21,507 nucleotides of DNA from Phallusia fumigata (GCA_008931825.1 QXVZ01026707.1:1-21507), one strand, 5' to 3'. Positions 9,407 through 20,355 are shown, numbered from the stretch's first letter. Translations and numbers: made by a program. Notes: generated by a model not told the origin, from the letters alone.

Positions 9407-12400
9407 ATGAACATTTCAACAACAACTGTTTCATCGTACATCACAGGTATAATTTGGAACGGAAACTTTCTCGTGCAAATATTTGTGTTGACTGTGTTTG
9501 TATTTTAATGTCCCACCGAAATATTGTTCTGGAATGCATTATATTGAAACAGCTTTGTTAAATCCGCTTGCAATTAATTGACAATTGTCTACGTTTGCAC
9601 TTGTGGACTTGAAAAAGGTTTTGTCGTCTGTAGCCGAAAACCCAACACTTTCTAAACTAGTTATTTTGTTGATCAAGACTCTATCATCGAAGACGTTACA
9701 AACTATACAAGAAGTGCAGTAGATGAAGCGATCGGGACGATATTGCAAACTACCCAGAAGCTTTCATTGTGAGTAGAAATGTACAACAGCACTTTTGCAT
9801 TTTATTTTTGCAGAGTTCCATGTTTTAAAAGCTTTGCACGTTGCAGCATTGCATTTAAATGAGGATTGAGCCGAAAAACGCCTTGAGGCTGTGATGAAAT
9901 ATTGTCAATGGGATTGTACTGCTTACTGTATACCCAATCTAATGTCCAGCAGATAGGAAAAGAAAAACTATGATCATGAAATAATATAGTTATAAGTATT
10001 CGGTACCAATTGCAAAGTTAACTAATTTAACAAGTCTTCTTTTAAAAAACTCCAAATACTTTTAAATAAATACTCATATATTTCACCTATGCCACAATAA
10101 AAGCAATAGCAATTATTTGGACGTTTGCAATTCAATGAATTTCTGAAATACAAGTTCGTTTGGTTGTTCAACCCTCAGACTGCCCCTAAAACTTGCGTTC
10201 CTAAATGAGTTTGGCTTAATGAAAACCAATCATGTTTTCTGCCGTTGCAGCTTTGCAGTGACGGCGATAATGTTTGGTCTCGGCTGTTCGGCGAGTGCAA
10301 CAAGAATCTTCAACTTCATCAAGAAACCGAAACATTTTCTCACTGGAATCGCTCTGCAACTTATCGCATTGCCACGTGAGTTGCTTTTTAAGAATCTGCT
10401 CGAGAACGATGATATCGTTATAGGAACGTTATGCTCCTCTAGCAATTGCACAAGCGTTGCTTCGGCGCCTAACTTTGATCTAATATTGCAAAAATTACCC
10501 CCAAAAATAAATATCCATGTCAATAAGTAGTAAATATGTGTCATAAATATTACAAACTTTCATTACTTTGGGACATAGACCTTAAAACTGACTTAATTCG
10601 TTATCGGAAAGTTATGCTTCTCTGGCAGTTACACAAGCGTTAGCTTCGACCCCTATTCAGGTCGTCTTCCACAGTGCATAAGCTTAAGCATCCCATCCGG
10701 GGCAAAACTAAGGGTTTTTTGACAACAAGGCTCGGCTATTGTCAAAAAACGAAATGACGTAAATGATACAAGCAGTATTTGTAGCATAAGGTACGATCTT
10801 GAAGAGTAGATCAAAACATAACTGCCAGAGAACTTATATGTCGTTAAAACATTGTATTGTAAACGTTTCAACAATCGCTCTTGTCAACATCAGTGCAAAA
10901 TGTTAAAGGTATAAAAGCGTTATTTACACATGCCCAAAAGAACTTTTTAGCGTGTGTTTATTGTTCCTAACAAAAACACTCTAATTCCGGTTAGTTACCA
11001 TATTGATTTGTGATGCTTTTTAGTGATGGGCTTGGCAATCACTCGCATACTGAGCTTAAGTATGCCGAAAACCATTGCAATGATTATTCAGTCTTCATCT
11101 CCTGGTGGGACTTACAGCAATATTGTTACTTACTGGTTGGATGGTGATATGGACCTCAGGTAAATCTGTTCTCCAACGCACCGATGTTTTCGATTTACTG
11201 TGTTACAACTTACTTTTTGGAACGATTTGTTGCATCTATAAATAGTTTAGTAACAAATCTAGCTATGCAGTATCTGAAATAAATCAATTGTTGCATATAA
11301 TTTCTCATATTGCGCCAAACTCACTCTGTTGTGAGCCCCCTATAACGCCTAGCAATTACGGTGTAGCTGCAGCGCGTTCTATGATCCACCAAATGCGATT
11401 TCACTTTTTCGCGCTTCATAACGTCCTAACGTTGCGCAGCTATTTCTGACTTGGTGATTATTTCAGTGCAATTGTGTCGCTGTGTTTTCTTTCATCGAGC
11501 GAAATAAACTGAGCTCGGCTTAAAATACCAAAATTTAAAAACCCTTGTATAATTAGTTTTTTAACTCTTTGAACAAAGCCCATGCTTAATTTTTTGCGCG
11601 GTACAGCTAGCACTAATGCGATTGTCATCTTAAATTGCGAATTCTTGGCAGTATTATCACGTCTTTTATTAAACTCGGTTGAGAGTCTAATCACAATCTA
11701 AAATCATAAACACCATTGACCACACAAGTCGCTGTTGCAATAATAAGTTTGTAAGCCGGGGGCTAAGACCCGCCTTTCAAGATTTATTTACAGTTTTAAT
11801 CGTTGTAAGGTTTGTTAATGCCCAGTACTTGTGTATAAAACATTATCTACGTTCTGATAACGCTGTTGTCATCAGAATCAGGAAAGAAAATGACGACAGC
11901 ATTTGTCGAAACGTAGAAAATGTTTTACACACAAGTAATGACTTGTATATTTCCAATGAGACCATATAAAACCATAAGTGTGCCAAGAATATACCGTAAC
12001 AATGCTAAAAAAATTAAATAACTATTTCCTTGATGGACGATTCTTCGTTATACACACCAAAAAGTTCCTAAATCTTTCATCACGTTACGAAATCGCAAAT
12101 TAATCTCGGAATTTACGTGATTCCAATCAATTACATCATGAATAGAAATTTCGTCTCCCACGAAACGCGCAAATAAAGTAACCTGCCCTGCGGCTTGTGG
12201 TCAAACAAAACACATGCTTAAAACTTTGGCAGTTGCTTATTTACAAAACTAGAGATAGCTGAAATTTATAATGGAGCCTTACGGGCATTTAATGAAGATT
12301 GTTTTTCTCACATATGTCTGATGCTTCCAGCATAATTATGACGACAGTTTCAACTTTGATGGCTATGGGAGCACTGCCTATGTGGTTGTACACATTTTCA

Positions 12401-14502
12401 GCAATCTTGCAATTGGACGAGGATCTACGAGTGCCTTTCGGGTGGCTTGGTAAAGTTTCGGTTTTTGCGACATTTGAGTACATTTTAAGACAAGATTGTA
12501 ACATTTGATAAAACACTGTAGCCTATCGAACATCCTATTCAAATAGGTCTTAAGTAAACATAAATCTGAATTCGGGCATTTTGAAGTCTATCAACTTTGG
12601 TATCAAACTTTATGTCTGGAATCCAAATCGGGAATTTAAAAAACACTACGAAAATTTTTTTAAGTTCCATCATTTTTCATGTACATGTCATTCATCCTTA
12701 GCTCTTACTTAAAGTTAAAAATATTTTGAAAGTTATTACTTATAACCAGCAAAATCCTCTCTGTCCGTTATACCGTTCTGCGAAATTTCTACAAATAAAA
12801 TTTAAACCGGGTTCATTACACATTTTTAATTGGAAAACTTGTTCATACAGGTGTCGGTCTAGCAACAATGGTGATCCCTGTGTTACTGGGAATGGTCGTC
12901 CAACGTTTTGTGCCTTCAAAGAGCAGAATTCTAACGCGGGTAAAATAATTTTGTTTCATTATTACCCTCGGTGGGCGGAACAACGCTTGAATGCGTTATG
13001 CTCATAATGAGTCCACCGTCGAGCTACCTGCCTCATTGCAGTTCCGTTGGATGATTTTTATTTCATTTTTTTTGTAGTTTGTGACTTAAATTTAACGGCT
13101 TCCACTGGTTTGGCGAAATGCCGCTTAAGACAGGATTAGAACCCACAACCTTGCGAGCACAAGACAGTCGCGGTAACCACTCAGCTATCATGAAGGTCCA
13201 TATAGGGAAATTTTAGCAATACTAAACCAAGATGTCGAGTTTATTTGGAATTAAGGGCACAAGCGACTCGACTCTGAACACCTTTTAAGTTCTGTTTAAA
13301 TATCAACATATTTAAACAACGCTTTTGTGCAGATTTTCACAATACTCGGATCTATAGCTGTGCTTGGAATTGCCGGAACAACTATAGCGATGGGATCCTA
13401 CGGAATTCACCCAACGAAGGCAATGGGGGTATGTGATTTCAGACTGTACTCGTGTACAATAACCTTTAAAACTTATCAAAACCGACGTCTATGCTCACTA
13501 GGAAGATACAAGCGTCTATGGTTCGTTAAATACCTCAAGCGCTATCACCAACATTGTCAATCGCAATTCCACCAAACTGTCTTGACCAAATAAAATGTTT
13601 TTCAAAACCAAATTTCCTACAATTTTTTCGCTGCAGGCGGTCGCCATGTTGGAAATCTGCGCTGTTGCCACTGGTTACGCAGCGACCCGAATTCCATTTC
13701 TCGAATTCACAGTTCCCGAACGACGCACAGTGGCCATAGAAATCGTATTCCAGAGCGTGCCGGTCGCATTTAACGTCATCTTACTCTCTTACCAGTAAGT
13801 TGGTGTTTAATCGATGCTCAACTAGTTTTTTGCGTTTTTTTGGTCTAGGTAATGCTACATTTTTAGGGAATTTAACAAACCAAGGGGTGGGTGGATACCG
13901 CGACTGCCTTTAACACCGCCTTATGCTCGAAAGGTCGTCGGTTCTAATCCCGTCCCAGTCGGTTGTGTTTCTCTGAGCAAGAAAATTTAGCGGCATTGCT
14001 CCAACCCAGTGAAATCAGATGGATAGATCCAAATTAAGCCGCCAACTTAAAAGAATTGAAAGAAAATTTGAACTGTGCTTAAGCAGGTAGCCCAACGGTG
14101 GACTCATTGTGAGCATAACGCATTCAGGCGTTGTTCCGCTCACCGAGGATAAAAATGAAAAAACATGATGTAACATTTAATCAGTTTTGAAATAGTGTTA
14201 AAAAGTCCTTGGTTACAGTTTACTATTTTGAACGAATAAAAACTGGTGAAAAATGACATTTCAGGAACAGTCCAAGTAGCGTGCTGGTGGACATGGTAAG
14301 TTTGCCATTTTTCTACGGCTCCCTACAAATCGGAACATCAGTGATAGCAGTTTCCACCTACCTCGTGCTGAAAAGATGCGGAATAAAGGCGTTCGTACCG
14401 GAAGATGAGAGCAGCGACAATATGGTTAAAGTGGATGACGCGGAGGTCGCAACAGCCGCTTTGATGAAGAACGAAAGTGAAAATGAGAACGCTACCAACT
14501 GA
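9407..14502 (+). CDS. SLC10A: SLC10 family sodium/bile-acid cotransporter-like protein (9 exons, complete)
   Basis: Exons are 9407-9446, 9678-9768, 10251-10375, 11024-11159, 12331-12449, 12851-12939, 13333-13428, 13637-13794 and 14265-14502. All joins are GT-AG with matching phases and give 363 residues, near the roughly 350 of vertebrate NTCP and ASBT. The Ala/Gly-rich MFGLGCS segment, SPGGTYSNI (111-119), YWLDGDMDLS (122-131), MTTVST (134-139) and RRTVAIE...Q (E267, Q271) match the SLC10 signature; Glu and Gln four apart in the crossover helix form the Na2 site in the family. The N-terminus has two glycosylation sequons (N2-I-S, N22-Y-T), as expected for an extracellular end. Hydrophobic segments span the protein; the tail is acidic. 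It would co-transport Na+ with bile salts, steroid sulfates or similar anions across the plasma membrane; the substrate cannot be read from sequence. The first 13 codons are the least certain; the start ATG has A at -3. Confidence 0.92.
10414..10653 (+). repeat. Locally duplicated segment
   Basis: A block at about 10414-10470 (atcgttataggaacgttatg...) recurs at 10598-10653 with roughly four-fifths identity, including gcacaagcgttgcttcg versus acacaagcgttagcttcg. It lies in the intron after exon 10251-10375. Confidence 0.55.
10794..10871 (+). repeat. Short dispersed repeat, first copy
   Basis: Contains cttgaagagt, cataactgccagagaactt and acattgtattgtaaacgttt. The first part recurs inverted at 14690-14768, and the last part recurs in the same orientation at 19468-19490. 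Confidence 0.55.
11363..11481 (-). repeat. Dispersed repeat, member B
   Basis: Inverted relative of 7840-7962. It lies in the transporter intron after exon 11024-11159. Shared phrases include gtgcaattgtgtcgct, aacgttgcgcag and gtagctgcagcgcgttc. Confidence 0.6.
11482..11818. other. Intron stretch, nothing recognised
   Basis: Part of the long fourth intron of the transporter gene. A 78-codon minus-strand frame at 11458-11694 has no family character. Confidence 0.45.
11819..11946. repeat. Palindromic MITE, copy 2
   Basis: Left arm 11821-11871 (cagtacttgtgtataaaacatt then cgctgttgtcat) pairs with right arm 11890-11943 (atgacgacagcattt then aatgttttacacacaagtaatg). Shares agtacttgtgtgtaaaacat with the palindrome at 4782-4889. 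No coding capacity. Confidence 0.75.
12963..13195 (-). repeat. tRNA-derived SINE, copy 4
   Basis: The best preserved copy. On the minus strand: A-box-like TAGCTGAGTGG (13177-13187), B-box-like GGGTTCTAATCC (13132-13143), body, and a tail ending TTGTTCCGCCCACCGAGGG. It lies between transporter exons 6 and 7. Confidence 0.85.
13892..14151 (+). repeat. tRNA-derived SINE, copy 5
   Basis: Same family, plus orientation. B-box-like ggttctaatcc at 13940-13950; the body has ggcattgctccaacccagtg and aagcaggtagcccaacggtgg; it ends ttgttccgctcaccgagg. It lies between transporter exons 8 and 9, opposite in orientation to copy 4. Confidence 0.85.
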
Positions 14503-14689
14503 AGTTACGATGAAAATTCCCTTTTTTACATTATAGGGCAAACATACGTTTAGTAGATACAACAAGAATAATTTAACTTTTTCAAGGGGCAGGTTTTACA
14601 TTTTAAAGGGCACATTGGGTGTAAGTGAAACAATTTTTGCGTGCTTTGAATCAGTAATAATCGCACGCAGATATCGCATCAAAAATTTG

Positions 14690-14768
14690 CACCGTGGATT
14701 ACAGTGTATTGACTACATACAAGTTCTCTGGCAGTTATGTTTATAACCAAGCAACTCTTCAAGATCGT
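14690..14768 (-). repeat. Short dispersed repeat, inverted copy
   Basis: caagttctctggcagttatg (14720-14739) and caactcttcaagatcgt are the reverse complement of 10794-10840. It lies downstream of the transporter stop codon. Confidence 0.5.
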
Positions 14769-16008
14769 GTCTTGTGTGTCAAGTATCAATTTAAAATTTT
14801 CGGAGGTTTTCTAAGCCATAGAAAGTAGACTGCGTAGGAGAGCAGAGGCCAGTGTAGCAATTAAAAGGTGTAAACAAATTGTAGAATTCACGCAAACCGA
14901 CAAAAACGCCAAACAGGATACCGATAAACAAGAAGTTTGTCTTACACATAGCTATGAAGCGCGGAAAGCTCATTAAAGTAAATTAAAAAACTTCCATCAA
15001 ACCAATTGCTGCAGGACAATCTACTGTAAAATGTCTATGTACGAACAACCTTTACTGGCGTTTTCAAAATAAAAAAAAACTAGTTGTCTTGTGCAGTCTG
15101 AACGGTTTTTGTGTACTAGTCCACGAACCAGACTATTTTTTATGCTCAAAAACGGACCAAACACATTTTAAATGCTAATATGCAATTTACCATTGTAACA
15201 GTCGAATTCCACGATAGTTTTTTACGTACCTCCAATCAACAAGTAACTGGTGCATATGCTTTTTATGTTTGTTTCAGTTTTACGCCAACCAATATCCCAA
15301 TGCCGCAATTGAATATACATGTCACTACATATAGTTTATGTCTATGCCGTATAATATCAGTATGTTTACATTGCGCATGTGCTAATTGTGCAAAACACTG
15401 TGCGGTCCCATCTGAGCGTTCCAATGTCACAAAAACAAGAAGCATGGCAGATGTTGGCCTGCCGTCAGACCGCTCTACCCTTTATCCACTGGATAAATCA
15501 AATTTAATTATAACCACACGATTGTTATTAATATTAACAGCGGTTTTAGCACGACCGCACGGTCACCGCAGTGCAGCGGACGACATAAATACAATGAATT
15601 AGTTTGCATCACAAATTAAACGCTTAAATGTCAAACTGCTGCAAAAAGCGGTTTAGGCTTTGCAAACAAGATCCTGGTTAGAAACGTTGGGAGATAAACT
15701 GGGTTCAGTGGTTTAGAAAAACATAACAGAGCAGAAGTGGGGTGCCAACCTTCCTATGTTTCAAAGGACAGTTGTTTATTGATTTTTTCTTGTTTCGAAG
15801 GACATCGTTGACAGACCAGGGTGCAAAATTAGCCATACTTTTCAGTGTACCTCAAGTNAATAAACAACAAACTTCTAGTCTTTGTACCTGTCGATCATAT
15901 GCAGCAATCGAAGAAAAATCGACATTTTGTTTGTTTAAATACGATGTACCTACATAACCCAACATTAGACCAAGATTTTAACTCTTTGGGTTTAACCACT
16001 ACCAAGGA

Positions 16009-16045
16009 ACTCGTCATGATTTTGACAGATGTCAATTTGACGAGT
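16009..16045. repeat. Nested hairpin
   Basis: actcgtca (16009-16016) pairs with tgacgagt, and the inner ttgaca pairs with tgtcaa across two bases. The function is unknown and it may be chance or a small repeat. Confidence 0.45.
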
Positions 16046-16292
16046 GGTGCTGGCCTTCAGAGCCACCTAGGAACGGTGATTGGGATATGTCAGTTAAGGC
16101 AGCGTTCACTTGCTGCCTTGCCACTTAGTTATCGCGGATTTTGCATAGGTCTTGCAATGGTAAAGGTTTCATAATGAAGGCGCAGATTTATAGTCAGTTA
16201 ATTGTAACTATTTTCAGTGTAGATGTCAAACCAAGGTAGTGCAGCCAATTTCATTTTCTGGGCTTCCAAAACGTTTAAGAATGGTAATTTTG

Positions 16293-16366
16293 GGCTCTGG
16301 TCCAGGTGTTAAGTTGAACTTATATAATAGGCACTGGTCCAGATGTTAATTTGGACTTATAAGATA
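16293..16366 (+). repeat. Two-unit 37-base tandem duplication
   Basis: Units 16293-16329 and 16330-16366 share ggc-ctggtccag-tgttaa-tt-aactta with a few substitutions. Confidence 0.7.
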
Positions 16367-16977
16367 GAAGCACACGACATTACACCACAAAGTCAAAACG
16401 CTTTGTCAAAGCCATTTTCTGTAAAATGCAAATCATTTCCTATTTGTTTTTCAATTGTATATCTTGGCTTGCTCCCAGTAACCGACCTTCAAGTGAAAGT
16501 GACGAGCCGAATGATCTTGTCAGGGCAGTTAAACCTTACGATTTCCGCTAAAACCAGCTTCCCTTAACCTTGACATTTAGAGGTGGGTCGTAAGAGCAAA
16601 AAACGTTTGGATTTCATCTGTTTAGTGTGCGCCAAATCACGTAGGCAGACAAATCAAATGTCGAAGTTGTGCATTAGCCTATATATTTTTGTGGCAGTCT
16701 TTAGGCCGAAGTAATGCACGCACTCTCAATAATGTAGGGCGTATAAACAAACAAAAATGATTTGTATGTCTGTATTAAGCTAATGTATTTCCTAAATAAA
16801 AGCTCTTGGGTAGTTGTTTTTAAGAAACTCTTCAAGCCCATGACTGGTGTTTCTAGGTCTTATTAAATTATTAATTACGTCGGTTTGATCAATAATTCTT
16901 TGGCTTTGAAAAGTTTTGCTAAAATTTGGTTCGGAAGGTAGACTTACCAGCAATATAACATCAAAAACATTTTGACT

Positions 16978-16991
16978 GTTGCAGTTTTCAG
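16978..16991 (+). promoter_or_regulatory. Possible splice acceptor for a leader exon or spliced leader
   Basis: gttgcagttttcag ends at 16991, 45 bases before the ATG at 17037, after a mixed pyrimidine stretch. Ascidians trans-splice a leader onto many mRNAs, so an unpaired acceptor here would fit. A normal 5' UTR intron would also explain it. Confidence 0.3.
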
Positions 16992-17036
16992 GTTAGAAAT
17001 TTTACGCTTTCTTTATGAAACTTTAAACTCAAAAAA

Positions 17037-19891
17037 ATGGACCAAACGCTCCAAGTCCATATGGTCCATGAGCATGACTGGCCCGGGGTCTGTACACTGC
17101 TGGTAAACTCCCTCTGTGACCTTGAATTTTACAAGGACATCGAACAGGACCCGGACACAAGACGCGACTTTTTGCGTCAATACCTCGATGTGCAGTACCG
17201 CAACACACAACACAAACACTCAACGGAATTCTTCTGGTGCCTGAAACGTCAAGAAAACCCTTGCAACTGCCTGAGCATCCACAGCAAGAAGCACGTCCAG
17301 CACAGCGACCTTGTAATGGCCGCTAAACTTGGGCTCCCGCGGGGTTTTGAGCTTCAAAAGCCCGCGGGGTGGAGCTCGCTCACCACGATGTCTGCAGGCG
17401 GCATGGTGATTCGTGAAACTAAGGAGGACAGTGACTTGCCGCGTTTCGGGCCAGAGCTGGAAGCCAAGTTTCCCGAAGCTTGCACTAAGCTGCAAGCCTA
17501 CAGCGAATGGTTTCAAAAATACATTGGGGTAAGGCATAGATTCAATAACTTACAGTTTGAATGTTTATGTTTATCACCATAGAATTACAAATATCCCACA
17601 TGCTTGACTGCTTGAAGCTCTTCCAAATCTTACATTACATTAAATACACAATTTTACATTAAAAAACACATCATTTTAACATAAAATCATGTGTCAACTC
17701 ACCTCTAACGTTTGCTTGATCTTTATTTCATGATTGAATGGTAGTACTGACTCTGCCAATATTGGTATGTGTCATAAATATATAGCCATGGCAAAATGAA
17801 AATCTAAAGTAAAAATGGTGAATCAATTTCTAATGTCAACAACAAGTTCTTGTACCATTGGGTATAGTGTTTCCTTTCCTGCTATGCAATTGCAGTAGAT
17901 TAGACATACCTCCCAAAAATTGACATTCCCAAAAATGCATGTACTGAACTTAATAGTAAATAGAATAATGTATGTACAGTACAGAACTCAATAATATTGC
18001 ACTTTACAAGACCGAACTGTCCAGTCAAAGGGACTGATGACCGATCAAGACTTTACCATTTCCTATTTAAATTAATTTGCATACAACTTACCACCATTCT
18101 TGCCTTGGATGCTAGAATTCTGTGCATTGTGTCAACATAGGGACATGATAGGTTTAGCCTTAAGCCATGACTTCTGTTACCTTGATTGTTTCTGTTTATT
18201 TTTTGATTTGAAGTCTGGAATAAAATTTAGGCATTTTAGCACTCATAACTTTTATATCAACACAAAACAGGTATGTGGTACTCACTCTAAAAAGCTATAG
18301 CCTTTCAATGCCTTTTGCAAATGGCAATACTCTGTTACCTCACTTTCTTTCTGATATTCTTTAAATTAATTTCTCCAATTAAATTTCCTTAATGTTACAG
18401 ACTAGTTTTTTTAACTGCTAAATAAAAAAAGATGGTATTTCCAGGCACACAGTCTGGATGTAGTTTTTTACAAGCTTTGACAAATCACACACCTGCAAAA
18501 GGAGTTTTAAACAGGCAAACATCACTTTCTTAAGTTTTGAAAATTGAAACAAACAAACATATGCACCCCACCAAATCGCTTCTTGAGCTATTTTTAAAAA
18601 ATATGCAAAAATCAGTTGGTTCCAGTAAAAATTATTGTCTAAATATCTACAAACCCTAAACCAGTGGTTCTCATCTGACATTCAAAGCTTAAATTTCCCA
18701 CCGGAAATTTAGTTCTAAAATTTTTGTTTCATGTCAGTATACTGGGAAGAAAAACTAAGATCTTATAATTGAATTTTGAATTTTAAACAAAATGTGCAAT
18801 TAAACTTTGCGCAAGATTCCCCAGTAGGGAATTCCCTGTGCTTGAGAACCACTTTCCTAAATTTTTTCCAAAGCTGTGAAGAAAATTCTACCCAACCAGC
18901 ACACAGTATAACAAGTGTTAACTGAACTGAAGTATGTCTGAAACGTATTGTTGGCTCCTGTTAACTGCCTATGCTTGCCCAACCGTCACTACAAAAAAAA
19001 CATGCGCCAGCATAACTGATTCTTTAGGTACAACAGGCAACATACTCCCGCGAAAATCCTATTTGAAAGGGCCAACTTTTGAATAAACCACCCCTTTTGG
19101 TGAAAGTGCCAAAAATATAGCCAGGCCACCTCATAACTGTTATAACGTCTTTCGTTTTGTTTGTAGGACATAACAGAGGCTTGCGGCAGAAGTTTCTGGC
19201 AAGGCTGGCACATTTCTGTGGCTCCTGAGTTTCGGATGAGAGGTATTGCAGCGGATGGGTTAAAGGTAAGGGGAATAAATAAAAATTTTAATAAAAAAGG
19301 GCTTATCAGGGACGTCCACTTTGTGTCGTGTAAATCTATTTCACATCCAACTGTCAAAATTAGAAAAAAATTGGTCAATCGACAACAAAAACAGCACATT
19401 TTTCAACAGGCTTTATCGTCTAAAGAGAACTTAATTAAAAACAAAAGAGAGCTTGTACATTGTAATTACATTGTATTGCAAACGTTTCAAAAATTCTGTT
19501 GATCAGTGCATCAAGAATCTTAGTTTATTGCCCTATATGTCTATAATTAGCATATACTTCTCGTAAAATCGTTTTTTGTGCACAAGTGTCAAAATCAGTA
19601 TAGAATCAGCAAAAATGCTTTTGTTTTTGTACACAATAACCGGAAACTGCTTCACAGGAAGCGATACGCCACTTTTCACCACTAGCAGACGCTACTGAGC
19701 AACTTCTGGTCATCAATACCGGCGTGAAAATCTGTCGCTTCGTCTGCAAGAATGCCGGCTTTAAAGATGCCCTGACAGCAACCTACCAGTCGAAAAAGCG
19801 ATGGGTTATGCTGCTGGATATGAGAGATATCACTACTATTGATACGGGCTTCACTAATGCAGCTATTGAGCGAGTACAAGCTGAGCGATAG
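17037..19891 (+). CDS. GNAT-like N-acetyltransferase domain protein (3 exons)
   Basis: Exons 17037-17528, 19167-19265 and 19658-19891 join in phase 0 and encode 274 residues; the stop TAG is 19889-19891. The start ATG sits in aaaaaATGG. The middle exon holds WHISVAPEFRMRGIAADGL (178-196), which matches GNAT motif A, with R187-x2-G190-x-A192 as the acetyl-CoA pyrophosphate loop. In the last exon, CRFVCKNAGFKD corresponds to the S..Y.K.GF segment near the end of GNAT domains. The N-terminal ~160 residues are charged and I do not recognise them; they contain FYKDIEQDPDTRR and a Gly/Met-rich GWSSLTTMSAGGMVIRE strand. Substrate unknown. The first intron is 1638 bases long; the second is 392. Joins are well supported by phase and frame, while the family call rests mainly on one motif and its position. 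Confidence 0.75.
17529..18661. other. First part of the long intron of the acetyltransferase gene
   Basis: AT-rich; frames at 18100-18300 (+) and 18418-18681 (-) show no coding character. Nothing recognised before the MITE at 18662. Confidence 0.5.
18662..18854. mobile_element. hAT-type MITE with near-matching 8-bp target duplication
   Basis: Termini cagtggttctca (18662-18673) and tgagaaccactt (18843-18854) are inverted, differing only in the outermost base. Flanks are ccctaaac (18654-18661) and tcctaaat (18855-18862), sharing the core cctaaa. Length 193 bases, no coding capacity. Confidence 0.8.
19468..19490 (+). repeat. Short dispersed repeat fragment
   Basis: acattgtattgcaaacgttt is nearly identical to bases 10848-10867. 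The match is too short to define a family. Confidence 0.35.
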
Positions 19892-20355
19892 TGTTTGTCT
19901 GTGTTCAGGTATGGAGTTTTCGCGTCTGGCCAACAGTGCAATATTACTGGATTTTTAGGAATTGTGAAACAAACACACAAAAAGCTGTTTTAGAAATTTT
20001 AAATTGGAACACTTTCAAAAGCTTGTTTTTTATTTTGAATGTGAAACTTCTTAATTGTATAGTTTACAATTTTCTTTTTGTTGAAGAAACGACCAATTCG
20101 TTGTTTTTGTTTTGTTTATTTTATTGTATTTTAAACTCGTTGTTCGCTAAATACGATTGTTCTGAATGTGTTTTCTTGTCTTACTTGTGTATTGTTTGTC
20201 ACTTTGGTATTTCAAAATCCGATTTTAAGCCAACAGTGTACAAAAATCTTCTTGCAAATTATACCTCGTTAAAAACAAACCGACAAAAGTTCACACCTAA
20301 CGCTTGTACAGCAAATTTCTCGAATTTTGTTCACTGTTGATATACCTACATCATA
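19892..20355. other. 3' flank of the acetyltransferase gene
   Basis: Likely contains the 3' UTR. No canonical AATAAA found. The long frame at 19891-20340 starts at the stop codon of the gene and is T-rich, hydrophobic by composition; I do not call it coding. Confidence 0.45.

Larger units (their letters stand above)
14769..16977. other. Intergenic region between transporter and acetyltransferase genes
   Basis: No gene supported. A 140-codon frame at 15180-15602 lacks a family signature and splice context. An AATAAA at 15068-15073 could be a distal poly(A) signal of the transporter gene. An undetermined base lies at 15858. A 37-base tandem duplication (16293-16366) and a nested hairpin (16009-16045) are listed separately. 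Confidence 0.5.

Noticed and set aside
10219-10544. Full-length 103/104-codon frames on both strands
   Set aside because: Only 10251-10375 is coding; the rest runs through the gtgagt donor into the intron.
15180-15602. 140-codon plus-strand open frame
   Set aside because: No recognisable family motif, Cys/Ser/Thr-rich composition without pattern, and no matching splice context. A minus-strand frame overlaps it. Left as unannotated intergenic DNA.
17013-17537. Minus-strand frames opposite the first acetyltransferase exon
   Set aside because: Antisense shadows; the plus frame starts at a good ATG and joins in phase to the motif-bearing exons.
19891-20340. 149-codon frame directly after the acetyltransferase stop
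   Set aside because: Starts at the stop codon of a real gene and is Phe/Leu/Asn-rich as expected from T-rich DNA; no motif. More likely 3' UTR.
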